Assembly: GCF_001613125.1 (NCBI RefSeq)
Contig: NZ_BDBT01000011.1
Location: 1 to 64,000, forward strand
DNA length: 64,000 bases
DNA from: Nocardia shimofusensis NBRC 100134
GTDB taxonomy: Bacteria > Actinomycetota > Actinomycetes > Mycobacteriales > Mycobacteriaceae
Direction: 5' to 3'
The position numbers and the translations under genes are program-made. Below the pieces are notes generated by a model that saw only the letters and a list, made by a program, of their open reading frames with translations, was not told the DNA's origin and ran no database searches. This document shows positions 14,365-24,435 of the stretch, piece after piece; within the stretch, counting starts at the first letter, position 1, and each line of letters begins with the position of its first letter.

Positions 14365-14508
14365 CGCCTCTCAAGCTACTCGCTCGGGGTCACTTCTAGC
14401 GAGCGGTTACACAACCTTTCCGCGTCGCTCGGCGTGTCCACCTGTTGTCGCCCACCGGAGGCCGTCGACCGGGGTCGACAACACACGACTCCGCCACGGC
14501 AGGCCGCC

Positions 14509-14537
14509 TTGACACTATTGCGTGTGTCCGGTTTTCT
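14509..14537 (+). promoter_or_regulatory. Possible sigma-70-type promoter for the membrane-protein gene
   Basis: A consensus -35 TTGACA lies at 14509-14514, followed 17 bp later by the weak -10 candidate TTTTCT. It is about 60 bp upstream of the GTG at 14596. Just upstream, GTCGACC-GG-GGTCGAC (14464-14479) forms a short palindrome inside an outer GTTGTCG/CGACAAC pair and may be an operator. Only the -35 match is good. Confidence 0.35.
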
Positions 14538-14595
14538 CATCGTGAACTGCTCTGCGCCACTTCGCAAACCGGTTGTCGCCGAAAGGTCTTCCAAC

Positions 14596-15435
14596 GTGAC
14601 CGAAACACCACCACCCGCACCGCGCGACCCCGCTGTCGGCGATGCCTCGGCGCCGGGAGGTGATCCGCACCGGACCGATGGCGGACAGTACTCCGCCGCA
14701 CCGGGTATGGGCCCGCAGGACACGCCGCCGGTTCCCGGGCAACCCCGCTACGGCCCGCCCGGCACCGGTCCCGCCGTCGCGGGGCAACCGGTCTACGGCT
14801 ACCAGACGGCGACCTTCGGGCTGGACGTCGGCCACGCGATCAGCTACGGACTGGATAAATTCCGGTCGAATCTCATGTCATGGCTGGCAATTACGGCTGT
14901 CGGCATCATCATCTACCTGACTTTCGTGTTGGTGGTGCAGACCTTCGATCCCACCTCGCTGACCACGCTGGTGCTGTTGTTCCTCGTGGTGATGGTCGCG
15001 CTCTGGCTGCTGCAGGCGATGATGGTGCGCGGCGCGCTGCTCGAAACCGACGGACCGAGGCCGGATTTCGGCGACTTCATGCGGAATCTGAACGCGGGCA
15101 ATGTGCTACTCACAGCGCTGCTCGCGTTCCTCGGCACCTGGCTCGGGGCGGCGTTGTGCGTGCTGCCCGGACTGGTGGTCGGCGTGCTGTGCATGTTCGC
15201 GCTGCACTTCGTGATCGATCAGGACATGGGTCCGATCGATGCGATCCGGTCCAGCGCGATGCTGGTGGCGGCCAACCCGTGGAAGGTCTTCCTGCTCGCC
15301 CTCTCGGTCCTGGTGATCACCATCGTCGGCGCGCTGGCCTGCGGAATCGGTTTGCTGCTCGCCGGTCCCGTGTGCACCATCGCGGTCACCTACAGCTACC
15401 GCGTCCTGGTCCACGGCGTGGTCTCACCCGCCTGA
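14596..15435 (+). CDS. Proline/glycine-rich multi-pass membrane protein
   Basis: A 279-residue protein of unknown function. The first 80 residues are a cytoplasmic Pro/Gly/Gln-rich stretch (PPVPGQPRYGPPGTGP) typical of actinobacterial membrane proteins. Then comes FGLDVGHAISYGLDKFRSN and about five hydrophobic helices, with APCs such as ALCVLPGLVVGVLCMFALHFVIDQDMG in the later half. The ending resembles the large group of YciC/DUF975-like or glycerophosphoryl-domain-like integral proteins, but I cannot assign a family. The GTG at 14596 is preceded by GAAAGG. An open frame reaches upstream to 14434 without a good ribosome site. Confidence 0.75.
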   Translation: MTETPPPAPRDPAVGDASAPGGDPHRTDGGQYSAAPGMGPQDTPPVPGQPRYGPPGTGPAVAGQPVYGYQTATFGLDVGHAISYGLDKFRSNLMSWLAITAVGIIIYLTFVLVVQTFDPTSLTTLVLLFLVVMVALWLLQAMMVRGALLETDGPRPDFGDFMRNLNAGNVLLTALLAFLGTWLGAALCVLPGLVVGVLCMFALHFVIDQDMGPIDAIRSSAMLVAANPWKVFLLALSVLVITIVGALACGIGLLLAGPVCTIAVTYSYRVLVHGVVSPA

Positions 15436-15466
15436 TCCGTCCGAGACGCCGATCCACCGAAACGCC

Positions 15467-15504
15467 CGCGGCGCCCGCGATCTTCACAGACAGCGGGCGC
15501 CGCG
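15467..15504. terminator. Hairpin between convergent genes
   Basis: A perfect 12-bp stem, CGCGGCGCCCGC at 15467-15478 with GCGGGCGCCGCG at 15493-15504, has a 14-nt loop. It sits between the convergent ends of the membrane-protein gene (stop 15435) and aspS (stop 15521), so it can serve both strands. No U-tract follows, as is common in actinobacteria. Confidence 0.7.
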
Positions 15505-15520
15505 AGTCGGTACGAATCGC

Positions 15521-17365
15521 CTACTCGGACTTCGCCCCGACCTTGGCCGCCCCGATCTCGGCCGCCCCGGCCTTGATGTTCTTGGCGTCACTGTTCTTGG
15601 CGTCCTGTCCGGGCTTGACGTCCAGCCCGGCCTCCTTGCGCTGCTGCGCGGTGATCGGCGCGGGCGCGTCGGTCAGCGGGTCGACGCCGTTGCCGGTCTT
15701 CGGGAAGGCGATCACCTCGCGGATCGAGTCCAGCCCGGCCAGCAACGCGGTGACCCGGTCCCAGCCGAAGGCGATGCCGCCGTGCGGGGGTGCGCCGTAG
15801 GCGAAGGCGTCGAGCAGGAAGCCGAACTGTTCCTGGGCTTCCTCGGCGCTGATGCCCATCACGTCGAAGACCCGTTCCTGCACGTCACGGCGATGGATAC
15901 GGATGGAACCGCCACCGATCTCGTTGCCGTTGCAGACGATGTCGTAGGCGTAGGCCAGCGCCGACCCCGGGTCGGTGTCGAAGGTGTCCAGCGATTCGGG
16001 CTTGGGCGAGGTGAACGCGTGGTGCACCGCGGTCCAGGCCGAGTAACCGAGCGCCACGTCCCCGCTGGCGGTGGCCTCTTCGGCGGGCTCGAACAGCGGG
16101 GCGTCCACGATCCAGACGAACGCCCACGCCTTCTCGTCGATCAGGCCGACCTTGCGCGCGATCTCCCCGCGCGCCGCGCCGAGCAGCGCACGCTGCGCCT
16201 TGGCCGGACCGGCGGCGAAGAAGACGCAGTCGCCGGGCTGCGCACCGACATGCTCGGCCAAGCCCGCGCGCTCGGCGTCGCTGAGGTTCTTGGCGACCGG
16301 CCCCCCGAGCGTGCCGTCCTCGTTGACCAGCACATACGCCAGGCCCTTGGCCCCGCGCTGCTTGGCCCAGTCCTGCCAGGCGTCGAGCTGACGCCGCGGC
16401 TGGCTCGCGCCGCCGGGCATGACGACCGCGCCGACGTAGGGGGCCTGGAACACCCGGAACGGAGTGTTCGCGAAGTACTCGGCGCACTCGGTGATCTCCA
16501 CACCGAACCGCAAGTCGGGCTTGTCGGAGCCGAACCGGCGCATCGCCTCGGCGTAAGTCATGTGCGGGATCGGCGTCGGGATGTCGTAGCCGATGAGCTT
16601 CCACAGTGCCGAGAGGATCTCCTCGGCCAGCAGGATCACGTCCTCCTGGCGCACGAAGCTCATCTCGATGTCGAGCTGGGTGAATTCCGGCTGACGGTCG
16701 GCACGGAAGTCCTCGTCGCGGTAGCACCGCGCTATCTGGTAATAGCGCTCGATACCGCCGACCATCAGCAGCTGCTTGAACAGCTGTGGGCTCTGCGGCA
16801 GAGCGTAGAAGCTGCCCGGCTGCAGGCGCGAGGGCACCAGGAAGTCACGCGCGCCCTCGGGGGTGGACCTGGTCAGCGTCGGTGTCTCCACCTCGACGAA
16901 CTCGTGCCGGGCCAGCACCTCGCGCGCGGCGGCGTTCACCTTCGAGCGCAGCCGGACGGCATGCGCGGGGCCCTCGCGACGCAAATCCAGGTAGCGATGC
17001 TTGAGACGGGCTTCCTCGCCGGGCTGCTCGTCGAGCTGGAAGGGCAGCGGCGCGCTCTCGTTGAGCACCTCGAGCTCGGTGACGTTGACCTCGATCTGCC
17101 CGGTCGGCAGTTCGGGGTTCTCGTTGCCGTCCGGTCGTTGCTCGACCACGCCGGTCACCCGCACGCAGTACTCCGCGCGCAGACGATGCGCCTGTTCAGC
17201 GGGTTCGCCCTCGCGGAACACCGCCTGCGAGACCCCCGAGGCGTCGCGCAGATCGATGAAGATCACGCCACCGTGGTCGCGCCGGCGGGCCACCCATCCG
17301 GAGAGGGTGACGGTCTGACCGGCATGCTCGCTTCGCAGCGAACCAGCCAAGTGGGTGCGCAGCAC
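15521..17365 (-). CDS. aspS: Aspartate--tRNA(Asp/Asn) ligase
   Basis: A 614-residue bacterial-type class IIb synthetase. The N-terminal OB-fold binds the anticodon ([20 protein letters not shown]). Family motifs follow: [47 protein letters not shown] (motif 2), the GAD insertion, and [15 protein letters not shown] (motif 3). The last 35 residues form an Ala/Lys/Asp-rich extension. Many actinobacterial AspRS also charge tRNA-Asn for later amidation; the sequence alone does not settle that here. Start: the GTG at 17365 has AAAGGA about six bases upstream and gives the canonical start VLRTHLAG; the open frame up to 18100 overlaps the divergent protease gene. Confidence 0.96.
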   Translation of the reverse strand: MLRTHLAGSLRSEHAGQTVTLSGWVARRRDHGGVIFIDLRDASGVSQAVFREGEPAEQAHRLRAEYCVRVTGVVEQRPDGNENPELPTGQIEVNVTELEVLNESAPLPFQLDEQPGEEARLKHRYLDLRREGPAHAVRLRSKVNAAAREVLARHEFVEVETPTLTRSTPEGARDFLVPSRLQPGSFYALPQSPQLFKQLLMVGGIERYYQIARCYRDEDFRADRQPEFTQLDIEMSFVRQEDVILLAEEILSALWKLIGYDIPTPIPHMTYAEAMRRFGSDKPDLRFGVEITECAEYFANTPFRVFQAPYVGAVVMPGGASQPRRQLDAWQDWAKQRGAKGLAYVLVNEDGTLGGPVAKNLSDAERAGLAEHVGAQPGDCVFFAAGPAKAQRALLGAARGEIARKVGLIDEKAWAFVWIVDAPLFEPAEEATASGDVALGYSAWTAVHHAFTSPKPESLDTFDTDPGSALAYAYDIVCNGNEIGGGSIRIHRRDVQERVFDVMGISAEEAQEQFGFLLDAFAYGAPPHGGIAFGWDRVTALLAGLDSIREVIAFPKTGNGVDPLTDAPAPITAQQRKEAGLDVKPGQDAKNSDAKNIKAGAAEIGAAKVGAKSE

Positions 17366-17560
17366 GGGATTCCTTTCGACGAGGTTTTCGCACCGGCGAG
17401 ACGAAAGACCAGGTGCGGTTGCCATCGTAGTGAGACACATTCGCCGAGTGGAAACCGATATCGGCTCGCAGCGTGGAAAGCTGGGTTGCGAACCGGTCGC
17501 GACCGGCTTCGCAGCATTCCGCCCGCCGCCCGCGGCGTGCGGGCCGAACCACAGAAAGCG

Positions 17561-18487
17561 ATGACGATGACCTTCAACGAGGGGTTGCAGATCGACCCGA
17601 ACCGGGCGTCCTCCGGCGGTGGTCCAGGTCGAGGCGGCAAGATCGCGCTCGGCGGCGGCGCCGGTGGCCTCATCCTCATCGTCATCGCCATGCTGTTCGG
17701 CCTCGACCCGACCACGCTGGTCGAACAAGGCACCCAGGACAACGGTCAGTCCCAGCCCGGCCTCGAAGGCACCCCGGATCACTGCAAGACCGGCGCCGAC
17801 GCCAACCAGTACGCCGACTGCCGCGTCGTGCTCACCGCGCAGAGCCTCGATGCCGTCTGGTCTGTCGAACTGCCGAAGCAGACCGGCGTGCGATACGAAG
17901 AGCCCGGCCTGCGACTGTTCACCAACGCCGTCTCGACCGGCTGCGGCAACGCCACCAGCGCGGTCGGCCCGTTCTACTGCCCTGCCGACCAGACCGCCTA
18001 CTTCGACGTGGCCTTCTTCCAGGACCTGGTCACCCGGTTCGGCTCCAGCGGCGGACCGCTGGCCCAGGAATACGTCGTCGCCCACGAGGTCGGCCATCAC
18101 ATCCAGAACCAGCTCGGCGATCTCGGTCGCTCCCAGCGGGACCCGCGCGGCCCCGAGTCCGGCGCGGTGCGCACCGAACTGCAGGCCGACTGCTACGCGG
18201 GCATCTGGGCCTACTACGCCGACAAGTCGCCCGCGCCCGGCGGCAGCGAGCCGTTCCTGAAGCCGTTGTCCGATACCGACATCCGGGACGCTCTCTCAGC
18301 CGCTTCCGCCGTCGGCGACGACCGCATCCAGCAGTCCACCCAGGGCCAGGTGAACCCGGAGGCCTGGACCCACGGTTCCTCCGAGCAGCGCCAGAAGTGG
18401 TTCCTCGCCGGTTACCGCACCGGCAGGGTCGACGCCTGTGACACCTACTCCGCGAACGATCTGAACAATCCGCCCGCCCTGCGCTGA
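17561..18487 (+). CDS. Membrane-anchored neutral zinc metallopeptidase (YpfJ family)
   Basis: A 308-residue protein. A short cytoplasmic N-terminus ([20 protein letters not shown]) and one Gly/Ile/Leu-rich transmembrane segment (about 30-50) precede an extracytoplasmic protease domain. The zinc site is [12 protein letters not shown] (HExxH), with a downstream acidic ligand candidate in [12 protein letters not shown]. Several cysteines (CKTG, DCRV, TGCGN, YCPA) may form disulphides outside the membrane. The family is widespread and its substrates are unknown. The ATG at 17561 follows AGAAAG. Divergent from aspS. Confidence 0.88.
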   Translation: MTMTFNEGLQIDPNRASSGGGPGRGGKIALGGGAGGLILIVIAMLFGLDPTTLVEQGTQDNGQSQPGLEGTPDHCKTGADANQYADCRVVLTAQSLDAVWSVELPKQTGVRYEEPGLRLFTNAVSTGCGNATSAVGPFYCPADQTAYFDVAFFQDLVTRFGSSGGPLAQEYVVAHEVGHHIQNQLGDLGRSQRDPRGPESGAVRTELQADCYAGIWAYYADKSPAPGGSEPFLKPLSDTDIRDALSAASAVGDDRIQQSTQGQVNPEAWTHGSSEQRQKWFLAGYRTGRVDACDTYSANDLNNPPALR

Positions 18488-18613
18488 CCGGGCGAGCGGA
18501 CACGCGCTGTCACGGTGCCTACCTGTGCTCCGTCACACTGTCATGATCAATGCCGCCGCACCGCGGCCCCCGCAGCGTCGCGGGATCCCTGTTTCCACCG
18601 AGTAGGACGTGAC

Positions 18614-19126
18614 ATGCGAACGATCGCGTCGGCGCTGCTGGCCGCAGCACTGACCCTGGGCAGTCTCTGCGGTGTCGCCACCGCCGAACCGGACCAGGAG
18701 CCCCCCGACTTCGCCTTGGTCTCCCTGACCACCATCCCCAGCGGCTGGACCGCCCGCACCGACCTGCGCCCGCTGCTGGAGGTCGATGCCGACGGCACCG
18801 CCTTGCACCGCCCCGACATCCTCTCCCCCGACCGGGCGGCCGACACCGCACCACGCGAGGTCGAGGGCAAGGTGTCCACCGACGACCTCGAGAAGGCCCT
18901 CGAAAGAATCCGCGAACTCCGCGAGACCGACTTCGGCGTCCCCGCCGTCACCGGCCAGGGCATCCAGATCATCGACCTCATGCCCGAAAACCCCTCCGAT
19001 GACGTGCATCTCGTTCTCTACGCTCCGGACGCCACCGACGGGCTCAGCGACGAGCAGCGCGATGCCCGCGAGAAGTTCGCCGAGGTCTTCGACGACCTCA
19101 TCGACGCCTTCGAAGAGAACGAATAA
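18614..19126 (+). CDS. Small secreted protein of unknown function
   Basis: 170 residues with a clear Sec signal peptide: MRTIASALLAAALTLGSLCG, and a probable cleavage after VATA before EPDQEPP. The mature part is acidic. It has a predicted beta region (FALVSLTTIPSGWTAR) and a helical stretch (TDDLEKALERIRELRETDFG), ending DDLIDAFEENE. I do not recognise a family. The ATG at 18614 sits just after TAGGACGTG. It follows the metallopeptidase on the same strand with a 126-bp gap, so a link to that protease is possible but unproved. The 226 bp after it show nothing I can interpret. Confidence 0.7.
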   Translation: MRTIASALLAAALTLGSLCGVATAEPDQEPPDFALVSLTTIPSGWTARTDLRPLLEVDADGTALHRPDILSPDRAADTAPREVEGKVSTDDLEKALERIRELRETDFGVPAVTGQGIQIIDLMPENPSDDVHLVLYAPDATDGLSDEQRDAREKFAEVFDDLIDAFEENE

Positions 19127-19352
19127 CCGCTCGTGCAGCGTTCGGGCAACGCGCCGACGGCGGCAGGTTGCCGCGCAAGAGATCGTGGCTGCGGGTGGTA
19201 CGAGGCTTATGTGCCCGGCCCACCCGTCGGCCACGATCGGGCTGAACAGCGACCCCGCCGCCCGATGTCGTGGAGTCCGAGGTCGCCCTTCCCCCGCGTC
19301 GATACCGCCGAGTACGGCGTTACGACCTGACTCGAACTACTCACCCGTGTGG

Positions 19353-20123
19353 TCAGTAGTCGTCGTCCGCACGGAGTCGGTCCAGCGTTTCGCCGATCCA
19401 GGTGGTGAAATGCCGGGTGAGGTCGGCGGGGGCGGCAGGGCGGACGGTGATGTTGGTAGCGCGCTCCTCGGTGTAGCGGCCGTCACCGGAGATGTCGTAC
19501 CACTGGAGCAGGCGGGCCGGGGCCGAGCGCTTGTAGAGGGGGCCGGTGAGCAGTGCGGCGGTGCCGCCGCCGTCGGCGGGACGGCCGAGCAGGCGTTGAT
19601 AGCGCTCACGCGGGGTATTGCGGGCGTTGTCCTGCGCATACCCGTCGCGGCGCGGGGCCAGGTCGCCGGGATGAAAGACTTCCGGCCGCTGCGCACCCGG
19701 GTGGCAGGCGGGAATCGCCTGGGTGAGACGCGCCGGGAGCTGGGCGGAATCGAAGGCGCGCAGGCGGATCGGGCCGTGTTCGCGATCGGTGCCGTGCTGG
19801 GTGAGCACGACCGCACGCTGACCGGCGCGCGCGCCGAGGACGCGGTACTCGCGCAGGTCGTTGCGGCCGGTGCTGTTGCGGTGCCGGCAACTGCCGCCGA
19901 GGATTTCCACGCGGATGTCGGAGACGCTCAGTATGTACAGAGCCGCGTTGATGTCGTCGAGTTCGTCCGCCGAGTACCGCTCACGCACCGCGACCCGATG
20001 TGCGTCGGCCTCGTCGTTGAACGCGAAGCGGCTGATGTGCCGCAGCGGACCGGGAATCCGGTCATGGGCGTCACCCAACCACAACGCCGCGAAATCGTCG
20101 GTGTCCCAACTCCACTCAGCCAT
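19353..20123 (-). CDS. ESX secretion-associated protein, EspG family
   Basis: 256 residues. The N-terminus WSWDTDDFAALWLGDAHDRI and the following PGPLRHISRF match the EspG family, cytosolic chaperones that bind the tip of PE/PPE-type substrates and deliver them to a type VII secretion system. The C-terminal part has the typical GPLYKRSAPARLLQWYDISGDGRY followed by a short helical end. It is the promoter-distal gene of a minus-strand cluster of ESX-type proteins, 95 bp after the PPE-like gene, which is its likely client. No secretion ATPase is encoded nearby. Confidence 0.8.
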   Translation of the reverse strand: MAEWSWDTDDFAALWLGDAHDRIPGPLRHISRFAFNDEADAHRVAVRERYSADELDDINAALYILSVSDIRVEILGGSCRHRNSTGRNDLREYRVLGARAGQRAVVLTQHGTDREHGPIRLRAFDSAQLPARLTQAIPACHPGAQRPEVFHPGDLAPRRDGYAQDNARNTPRERYQRLLGRPADGGGTAALLTGPLYKRSAPARLLQWYDISGDGRYTEERATNITVRPAAPADLTRHFTTWIGETLDRLRADDDY

Positions 20124-20218
20124 TCACAATCTCTCTCCCGGCGTGCCTGCTCCAGGCCGCCGTCCCGCCACACGATGAGGCGGCGGCGAACCGTTCTCCG
20201 CCGCCGCACCGACCACAC

Positions 20219-21397
20219 CTAACCCGGCTCGCCGCCGATGACACCACCCGGCACGGCCGGCGGCGTCTCACCGAGCAACTCCTCGGTGTTCTGCTGCGTG
20301 ATCAGATAATCCGGAATCTTGTGGGCCTCGTCGTCCTGACCGCCACCACGCGAACCCGGCGCACCCGCCATACCGCCCATGCCACTGCGGCCGGCCGCAC
20401 CTGTCGACGCCGCGGCCGCCGACGTTCCCGGCGTCGTCGGCGTGGCCTGTCCGCCGCCGGGGATACTGCGACCTGGCTGCGGCGTAGTCGATCCCGGACT
20501 GCCCGGCGAACCGGAACCGGGGCTGCCCGGCGATCCCGATCCCGGGCTCGACGGATTGGAACCGCTCGGCACCGTCCGGTTCGGGTCCGACGGGTTCGAG
20601 CCCGCCGGGTTGGTTCCGGCTGGATTCGTGCCCGCCGGATCCTGGCTCGACGGGGTGGTCGACGAATCGTCCTCGTCCGAAGCCGAGTTGTCCTCACCCT
20701 CGGGCTGCTGCTCTCCAGGCTGCTCTTGGTCGCCGGGCTCGTCGCCTTCCGGCGTAGTTCCGCTCGGATCTCCCGAGGACGGATCGCCCGACCCGCCACC
20801 GGAACCGGAGCCGTCACCGGAATCAACGACGAAACCGCCCGGCGGGACCGTGATGTCCGGCGAGGACGTCGGGCTCACCGGAGTCGGCAGCACCGGAATA
20901 CTGCTGTCGATCGCCTTGAACGGCTGCACGTAGTAGTTGTTCATGGCATCACGCGCAGCCTGCTCCTCCTCGGTCTGCTCGCGCTGCAGATCCCAGCGGT
21001 TGGGGGGCCAGAGCCATGAGGTCCAGGTGATCACCACCGGATCAGGCAGCGCGCTTTTCGTCTGAGTGATCGCCGATGCGGCCTCGGTGACTCTCGTCGA
21101 CAGTTCGTTCAGCGCGGGCGTCAGCTCCTCCGCCTTCTTGACGTAGTTCTGAATACTCTCCTTGGACTTGCGAGCCGCTTCTCCACCTGACCAAGCCTGT
21201 TCCAACGAGGTCTGGATACCGCGGGCAAAAGTCCGCAAGCCTTCGTCCCAGAGCTCGCTGATCTGGTAATACTGCTGGGCTTGGTTGTTGGCGTCGGTCG
21301 GATCGAGGGGTTGGAACGCGCCGACGATCTCCGGATGCTCCCAACTGGACGGATTCTCGCCACCACCCGGGATCGCAGGGCTCTCGTGCCCGCTCAC
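20219..21397 (-). CDS. PPE-like type VII substrate with long Pro/Ser/Gly-rich tail
   Basis: 392 residues. An N-terminal helical domain of about 170 residues carries a WSGGEAARKS turn (W-x-G) near residue 55, as in WXG100/PPE-like helical hairpins. A region of over 180 residues then repeats PAGTNPAGSNP and PGSGSPGSPGS. It ends in IPDYLITQQNTEELLGETPP, a conserved terminal peptide of actinobacterial PPE-like proteins. It probably is exported by a type VII system with the downstream EspG as chaperone. The GTG at 21397 overlaps the upstream stop (GTGA), which fixes the start 12 codons inside the longer open frame. Confidence 0.72.
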   Translation of the reverse strand: MSGHESPAIPGGGENPSSWEHPEIVGAFQPLDPTDANNQAQQYYQISELWDEGLRTFARGIQTSLEQAWSGGEAARKSKESIQNYVKKAEELTPALNELSTRVTEAASAITQTKSALPDPVVITWTSWLWPPNRWDLQREQTEEEQAARDAMNNYYVQPFKAIDSSIPVLPTPVSPTSSPDITVPPGGFVVDSGDGSGSGGGSGDPSSGDPSGTTPEGDEPGDQEQPGEQQPEGEDNSASDEDDSSTTPSSQDPAGTNPAGTNPAGSNPSDPNRTVPSGSNPSSPGSGSPGSPGSGSPGSPGSTTPQPGRSIPGGGQATPTTPGTSAAAASTGAAGRSGMGGMAGAPGSRGGGQDDEAHKIPDYLITQQNTEELLGETPPAVPGGVIGGEPG

Positions 21398-21954
21398 TGC
21401 CCCACCCCTGGTAGAGGCACACCCGGCCACAGCGACGGAGTCGTTGCCGACGGCGCGGATCCGTACAAGTCACCCAGCACGCCGGGCATGCGCCCTAAAG
21501 CTTCCAACGCCTGCTCAGGAGTCCGCTCGGCCGGCCCCCGATCGGGCAGAGTCTCGTTCAGACGGTTGAATTCTGCCGCGAAATCGCTGTCGGCCTGCAT
21601 CATTCGCTCGCGAGCTATTCGATGAAACTCTTGGATGTCCTCCACGATCCGCAAGTGGTCCTGCATGATCTGCCACACAGAATTTCCATCGGCCGAGCCG
21701 TTGGCTTTCCCCTTGAATCGATCGACCAGTGTCCGACCGGAGACCATTTTAGTATTCCCCTCACCCAAACCCCAGTGGGACTGAAGTGACACAGCGTCCG
21801 CAATCATAGTTATTCGATTTATTACCCCCTTGAAATACTCACAGTCCCGGTCGATGTAGATGAAATTTTCGGGATTCATCGCGACCGTCGCACCACCCTC
21901 ACGCACGGCAGCAAGGAGGTTGGCCATCGGACGCGGCGCTTCGCTATCAGTCAT
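21394..21954 (-). CDS. Helical protein in the type VII cluster, unknown function
   Basis: 186 residues, mostly amphipathic helix, without signal peptide or membrane segment. It contains NPENFIYIDRDCEYFKGVINRI near residues 26-47 and a long helix (MQDHLRIVEDIQEFHRIARE). Its position directly before and translationally coupled to the PPE-like gene suggests a heterodimer partner, like PE with PPE. That is inference from context. The DNA here is visibly more A/T-rich than its neighbours, with runs such as TATTCGATTTATTACC, hinting at transfer. Confidence 0.65.
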   Translation of the reverse strand: MTDSEAPRPMANLLAAVREGGATVAMNPENFIYIDRDCEYFKGVINRITMIADAVSLQSHWGLGEGNTKMVSGRTLVDRFKGKANGSADGNSVWQIMQDHLRIVEDIQEFHRIARERMMQADSDFAAEFNRLNETLPDRGPAERTPEQALEALGRMPGVLGDLYGSAPSATTPSLWPGVPLPGVGQ

Positions 21955-21991
21955 TCATGTCTCCCCCAACTCGCACCCTACGCTATCATTA

Positions 21992-22555
21992 TCAGTTGCT
22001 CGCCGGGAGCGAAGGCGCAATGCGCTCGGCCAACCGGCGAGCGATCTCGCAGGTGTCCTGGTCTACCATATTGGAGGTAGGCGGATTCGTGATACTGATC
22101 TGCAAACTTCCCTCACGCATCTCTACATTCACCGTGCACGAATACTCCAGCCGCTCAGGTATCTGACGACCAGAGATAGCAGCCCTGCCGCCGATCGAAA
22201 ATTCTCGCGAATCGGCAAAATTCTTTGCGCTGACCATCGCCACTGTAATATTCGTAGTCTGAATATTTGCCCCATACCCGCCATTGGATGGGATCCAAGT
22301 ACAGCCGCGCCATTTGATACCGCCCGAGGCATCCGAATTTTGCGGTCGCGGCGACTTCAAATTTTCGGACGCGAACACGCTCTGAGGAATGTCCGTACAT
22401 GGATCGAAGCCAGCAGGAACATCTGGCTGCACACCGTGACCGGAGGTCATTGAGGCATCCGTTTCCACGTCACCACTGGCGTCGCACCCTCCGAGCAGGA
22501 CAACCACACCGACTGCGGAACACGCTATCCAGGACAGGGCAGATCTGCTCGACAT
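21992..22555 (-). CDS. DUF3558 lipoprotein
   Basis: 187 residues. The signal peptide ends in a lipobox, VLLGGC, so the protein is likely anchored to the outer leaflet of the membrane. The mature domain has the DUF3558 pattern: FDPCTDIPQSVF, then GCTWIP, an aromatic/hydrophobic core, YSCTVNVEMREGSLQIS, and a final DTCEIARRLAERI with paired cysteines. DUF3558 lipoproteins are common in Mycobacteriales, often near ESX genes, and their function is not known. The ATG at 22555 is preferred over a TTG two codons upstream. The low-GC composition matches the neighbouring helical gene. The 178 bp upstream show nothing recognisable. Confidence 0.82.
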   Translation of the reverse strand: MSSRSALSWIACSAVGVVVLLGGCDASGDVETDASMTSGHGVQPDVPAGFDPCTDIPQSVFASENLKSPRPQNSDASGGIKWRGCTWIPSNGGYGANIQTTNITVAMVSAKNFADSREFSIGGRAAISGRQIPERLEYSCTVNVEMREGSLQISITNPPTSNMVDQDTCEIARRLAERIAPSLPASN

Positions 22556-22733
22556 TAGCAACCCTTATCTGCCGGGGATCATCCACGACAAGGGAGCGGA
22601 CCGGCATCTCCTCCCCCTGCCACCTGCCGGTGATACTACCGATGCATCGAGATCGGCAAGCCTCACAGCCTCGCGAACTCGCTTTGCCCTGCGGTGATTC
22701 CGAGACGGCTCACCGCAGAGCCCAGGCAACGCC

Positions 22734-24428
22734 TCAGAACTGATCCTGCTCGTAGTCCGAGCTGAGCAGTTCATCGGTATGGGTCGCACCGATGACCTCC
22801 GGGGTCGACTCACCGAGCGGTCCGGTGAGATCGTCGTTGCCGGTAAGACTTTGGTACGGGTCGACACTGCGCGAGTGCTGGTCGTCGTCGCTCTGGCGCT
22901 GGCCTGCGGCGCCACCTCCGCCACCCATGTACGAGCCGCTCGTGCCTGCGGGGGTGGTCGAGGTACCCGCGCCCGCCGGCATGCCGGTGAGCGGAACACC
23001 GGTGACGGGACGGGCTCCGGGGAGGCTGGAGCCGGGTGAGCCCGAGCCGGGGGTGCCGGTGGTGGGGATGCCGGTGATGCCGGGTGATCCTGAACCGCCG
23101 CCGGAACCGCCGGAACCCCCTGGGCGGCCGAGGGAGCCGAGCAGGCCGCTGCTGGGGGTGCTCGCGTTGGAGGTGTTCAGCGAGGACGGGTTCGTCGAGT
23201 TCAGCTGGTTCGGGGTGCCGGTAGCGGGGTTGGCGCTCGCGGCTTGGGTGGTGAGGCTCTCGGCCTGGGTCAGCAGCGGTTCTCCGATGTTCTCGGCGGC
23301 TGCTTGGGCGACGTCTTGGGCTGCGGGCAAGCCGCTGTCGCCGAGGAGTTGGCCGACGAGGCCGTTGAGTTCGGCGGTCTTGCCTGCGAGGTCGCCGCGG
23401 GTGGCGTTGACGACGGTGACCGCCTGGCCGAGATGCTCTGTGGCGCTGGCGATCAGGGTGGCCTGGCCGGGTGGGGTGAGGATGACCGGGGCCAGGGCGG
23501 TGGCCTGTGCGGCGAAGGTGCTCGCGATGCCGACGAGCTGGGCATTGCCCTGCTGGACGACGGCGGCGGCGGCCTGGGTCAGCGCGGAGATGTCGAAGCC
23601 GCGCTGGCTGGTGTCCTGGCCTTGCGCGTTCGCCTCCTGACTGGCGACCTGAGCCTGGCGCGAAGCCTCACCCTCCCACACCTGTTCGACGGTGGCCATG
23701 CTGCCCTTGGCGAGTTGCATGGCGGTTTCGACCATTTGGGAGGACTGACTCAGGATCGCGGTCGGGTCGAGTGCGCCGAGGATGCCGGTGCCGAAGCTCT
23801 GGAGCAGCTCGAGGATCGGCTGGAACAACACGTCCACGCCGGGCAGCGCGGGAATCTGCAGCCCCTGCATGAGCGAGCCGACCGGGTCCGCGGGCAGGCC
23901 GGGCAGCTGCGGCAACTGGTCGGCGGCAGCCGCGGCGACCTGGGTGGCATGGGCAGCGGCGCTCTGGGCGGCTGCTCCGGCCTGACCGAGCGCCTGCTGC
24001 ACCGAGCTCTGGGCCTGTTGCACGGCATAACTGATGCCGCTGCTCTCCAGCAGGGTGTTCGCCTCGGTCTGGAAGCCGCCGAGGATGTCCTGCGGATCGG
24101 TGGCCTGACCGCCGCCGAGACCGGGCATCCCCGCGGGGACGGTGCCGGTGGCACCGTTGTCGTCGGATTCCCTGCGCGACAGGATGAATTCGGGAGCTTC
24201 GATCGGCGGCAGATCGACGGGCAGCTGCGGGAGGGGCAGGTCGATCAGTGCCTGATCGGCCGGGATGCTCGCCTGCTCGGTGGGCAGCTCGGGTTCGGTG
24301 GCGGGCGCGGAAGGCGACACGGCCGGACTCGAACCCATGAGGGGGTTGCCGGTGTCGATCGCGGGGTGCGCGGCGACGGGCTGGGCAGCGCCGATGATGC
24401 CGGTGTCGGTGACGTCGAGGGGCTTCAT
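22734..24428 (-). CDS. Large Ala/Gln-rich WXG-motif protein (type VII substrate-like)
   Basis: 564 residues. The N-terminal 120 residues are Pro-rich. Two long helical Ala/Gln-rich regions follow. The second holds VEQVWEGEASRQAQV near residue 246, a W-x-G turn flanked by helices as in ESX substrates, and continues to about residue 395. The C-terminal 150 residues are Gly/Ser/Pro/Thr-rich and end with an acidic tail (THTDELLSSDYEQDQF). No enzyme motif is present. It starts 7 bp after the small EspC-like gene and probably forms a complex with that product. Confidence 0.7.
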   Translation of the reverse strand: MKPLDVTDTGIIGAAQPVAAHPAIDTGNPLMGSSPAVSPSAPATEPELPTEQASIPADQALIDLPLPQLPVDLPPIEAPEFILSRRESDDNGATGTVPAGMPGLGGGQATDPQDILGGFQTEANTLLESSGISYAVQQAQSSVQQALGQAGAAAQSAAAHATQVAAAAADQLPQLPGLPADPVGSLMQGLQIPALPGVDVLFQPILELLQSFGTGILGALDPTAILSQSSQMVETAMQLAKGSMATVEQVWEGEASRQAQVASQEANAQGQDTSQRGFDISALTQAAAAVVQQGNAQLVGIASTFAAQATALAPVILTPPGQATLIASATEHLGQAVTVVNATRGDLAGKTAELNGLVGQLLGDSGLPAAQDVAQAAAENIGEPLLTQAESLTTQAASANPATGTPNQLNSTNPSSLNTSNASTPSSGLLGSLGRPGGSGGSGGGSGSPGITGIPTTGTPGSGSPGSSLPGARPVTGVPLTGMPAGAGTSTTPAGTSGSYMGGGGGAAGQRQSDDDQHSRSVDPYQSLTGNDDLTGPLGESTPEVIGATHTDELLSSDYEQDQF

Positions 24429-24435
24429 CCCGGCC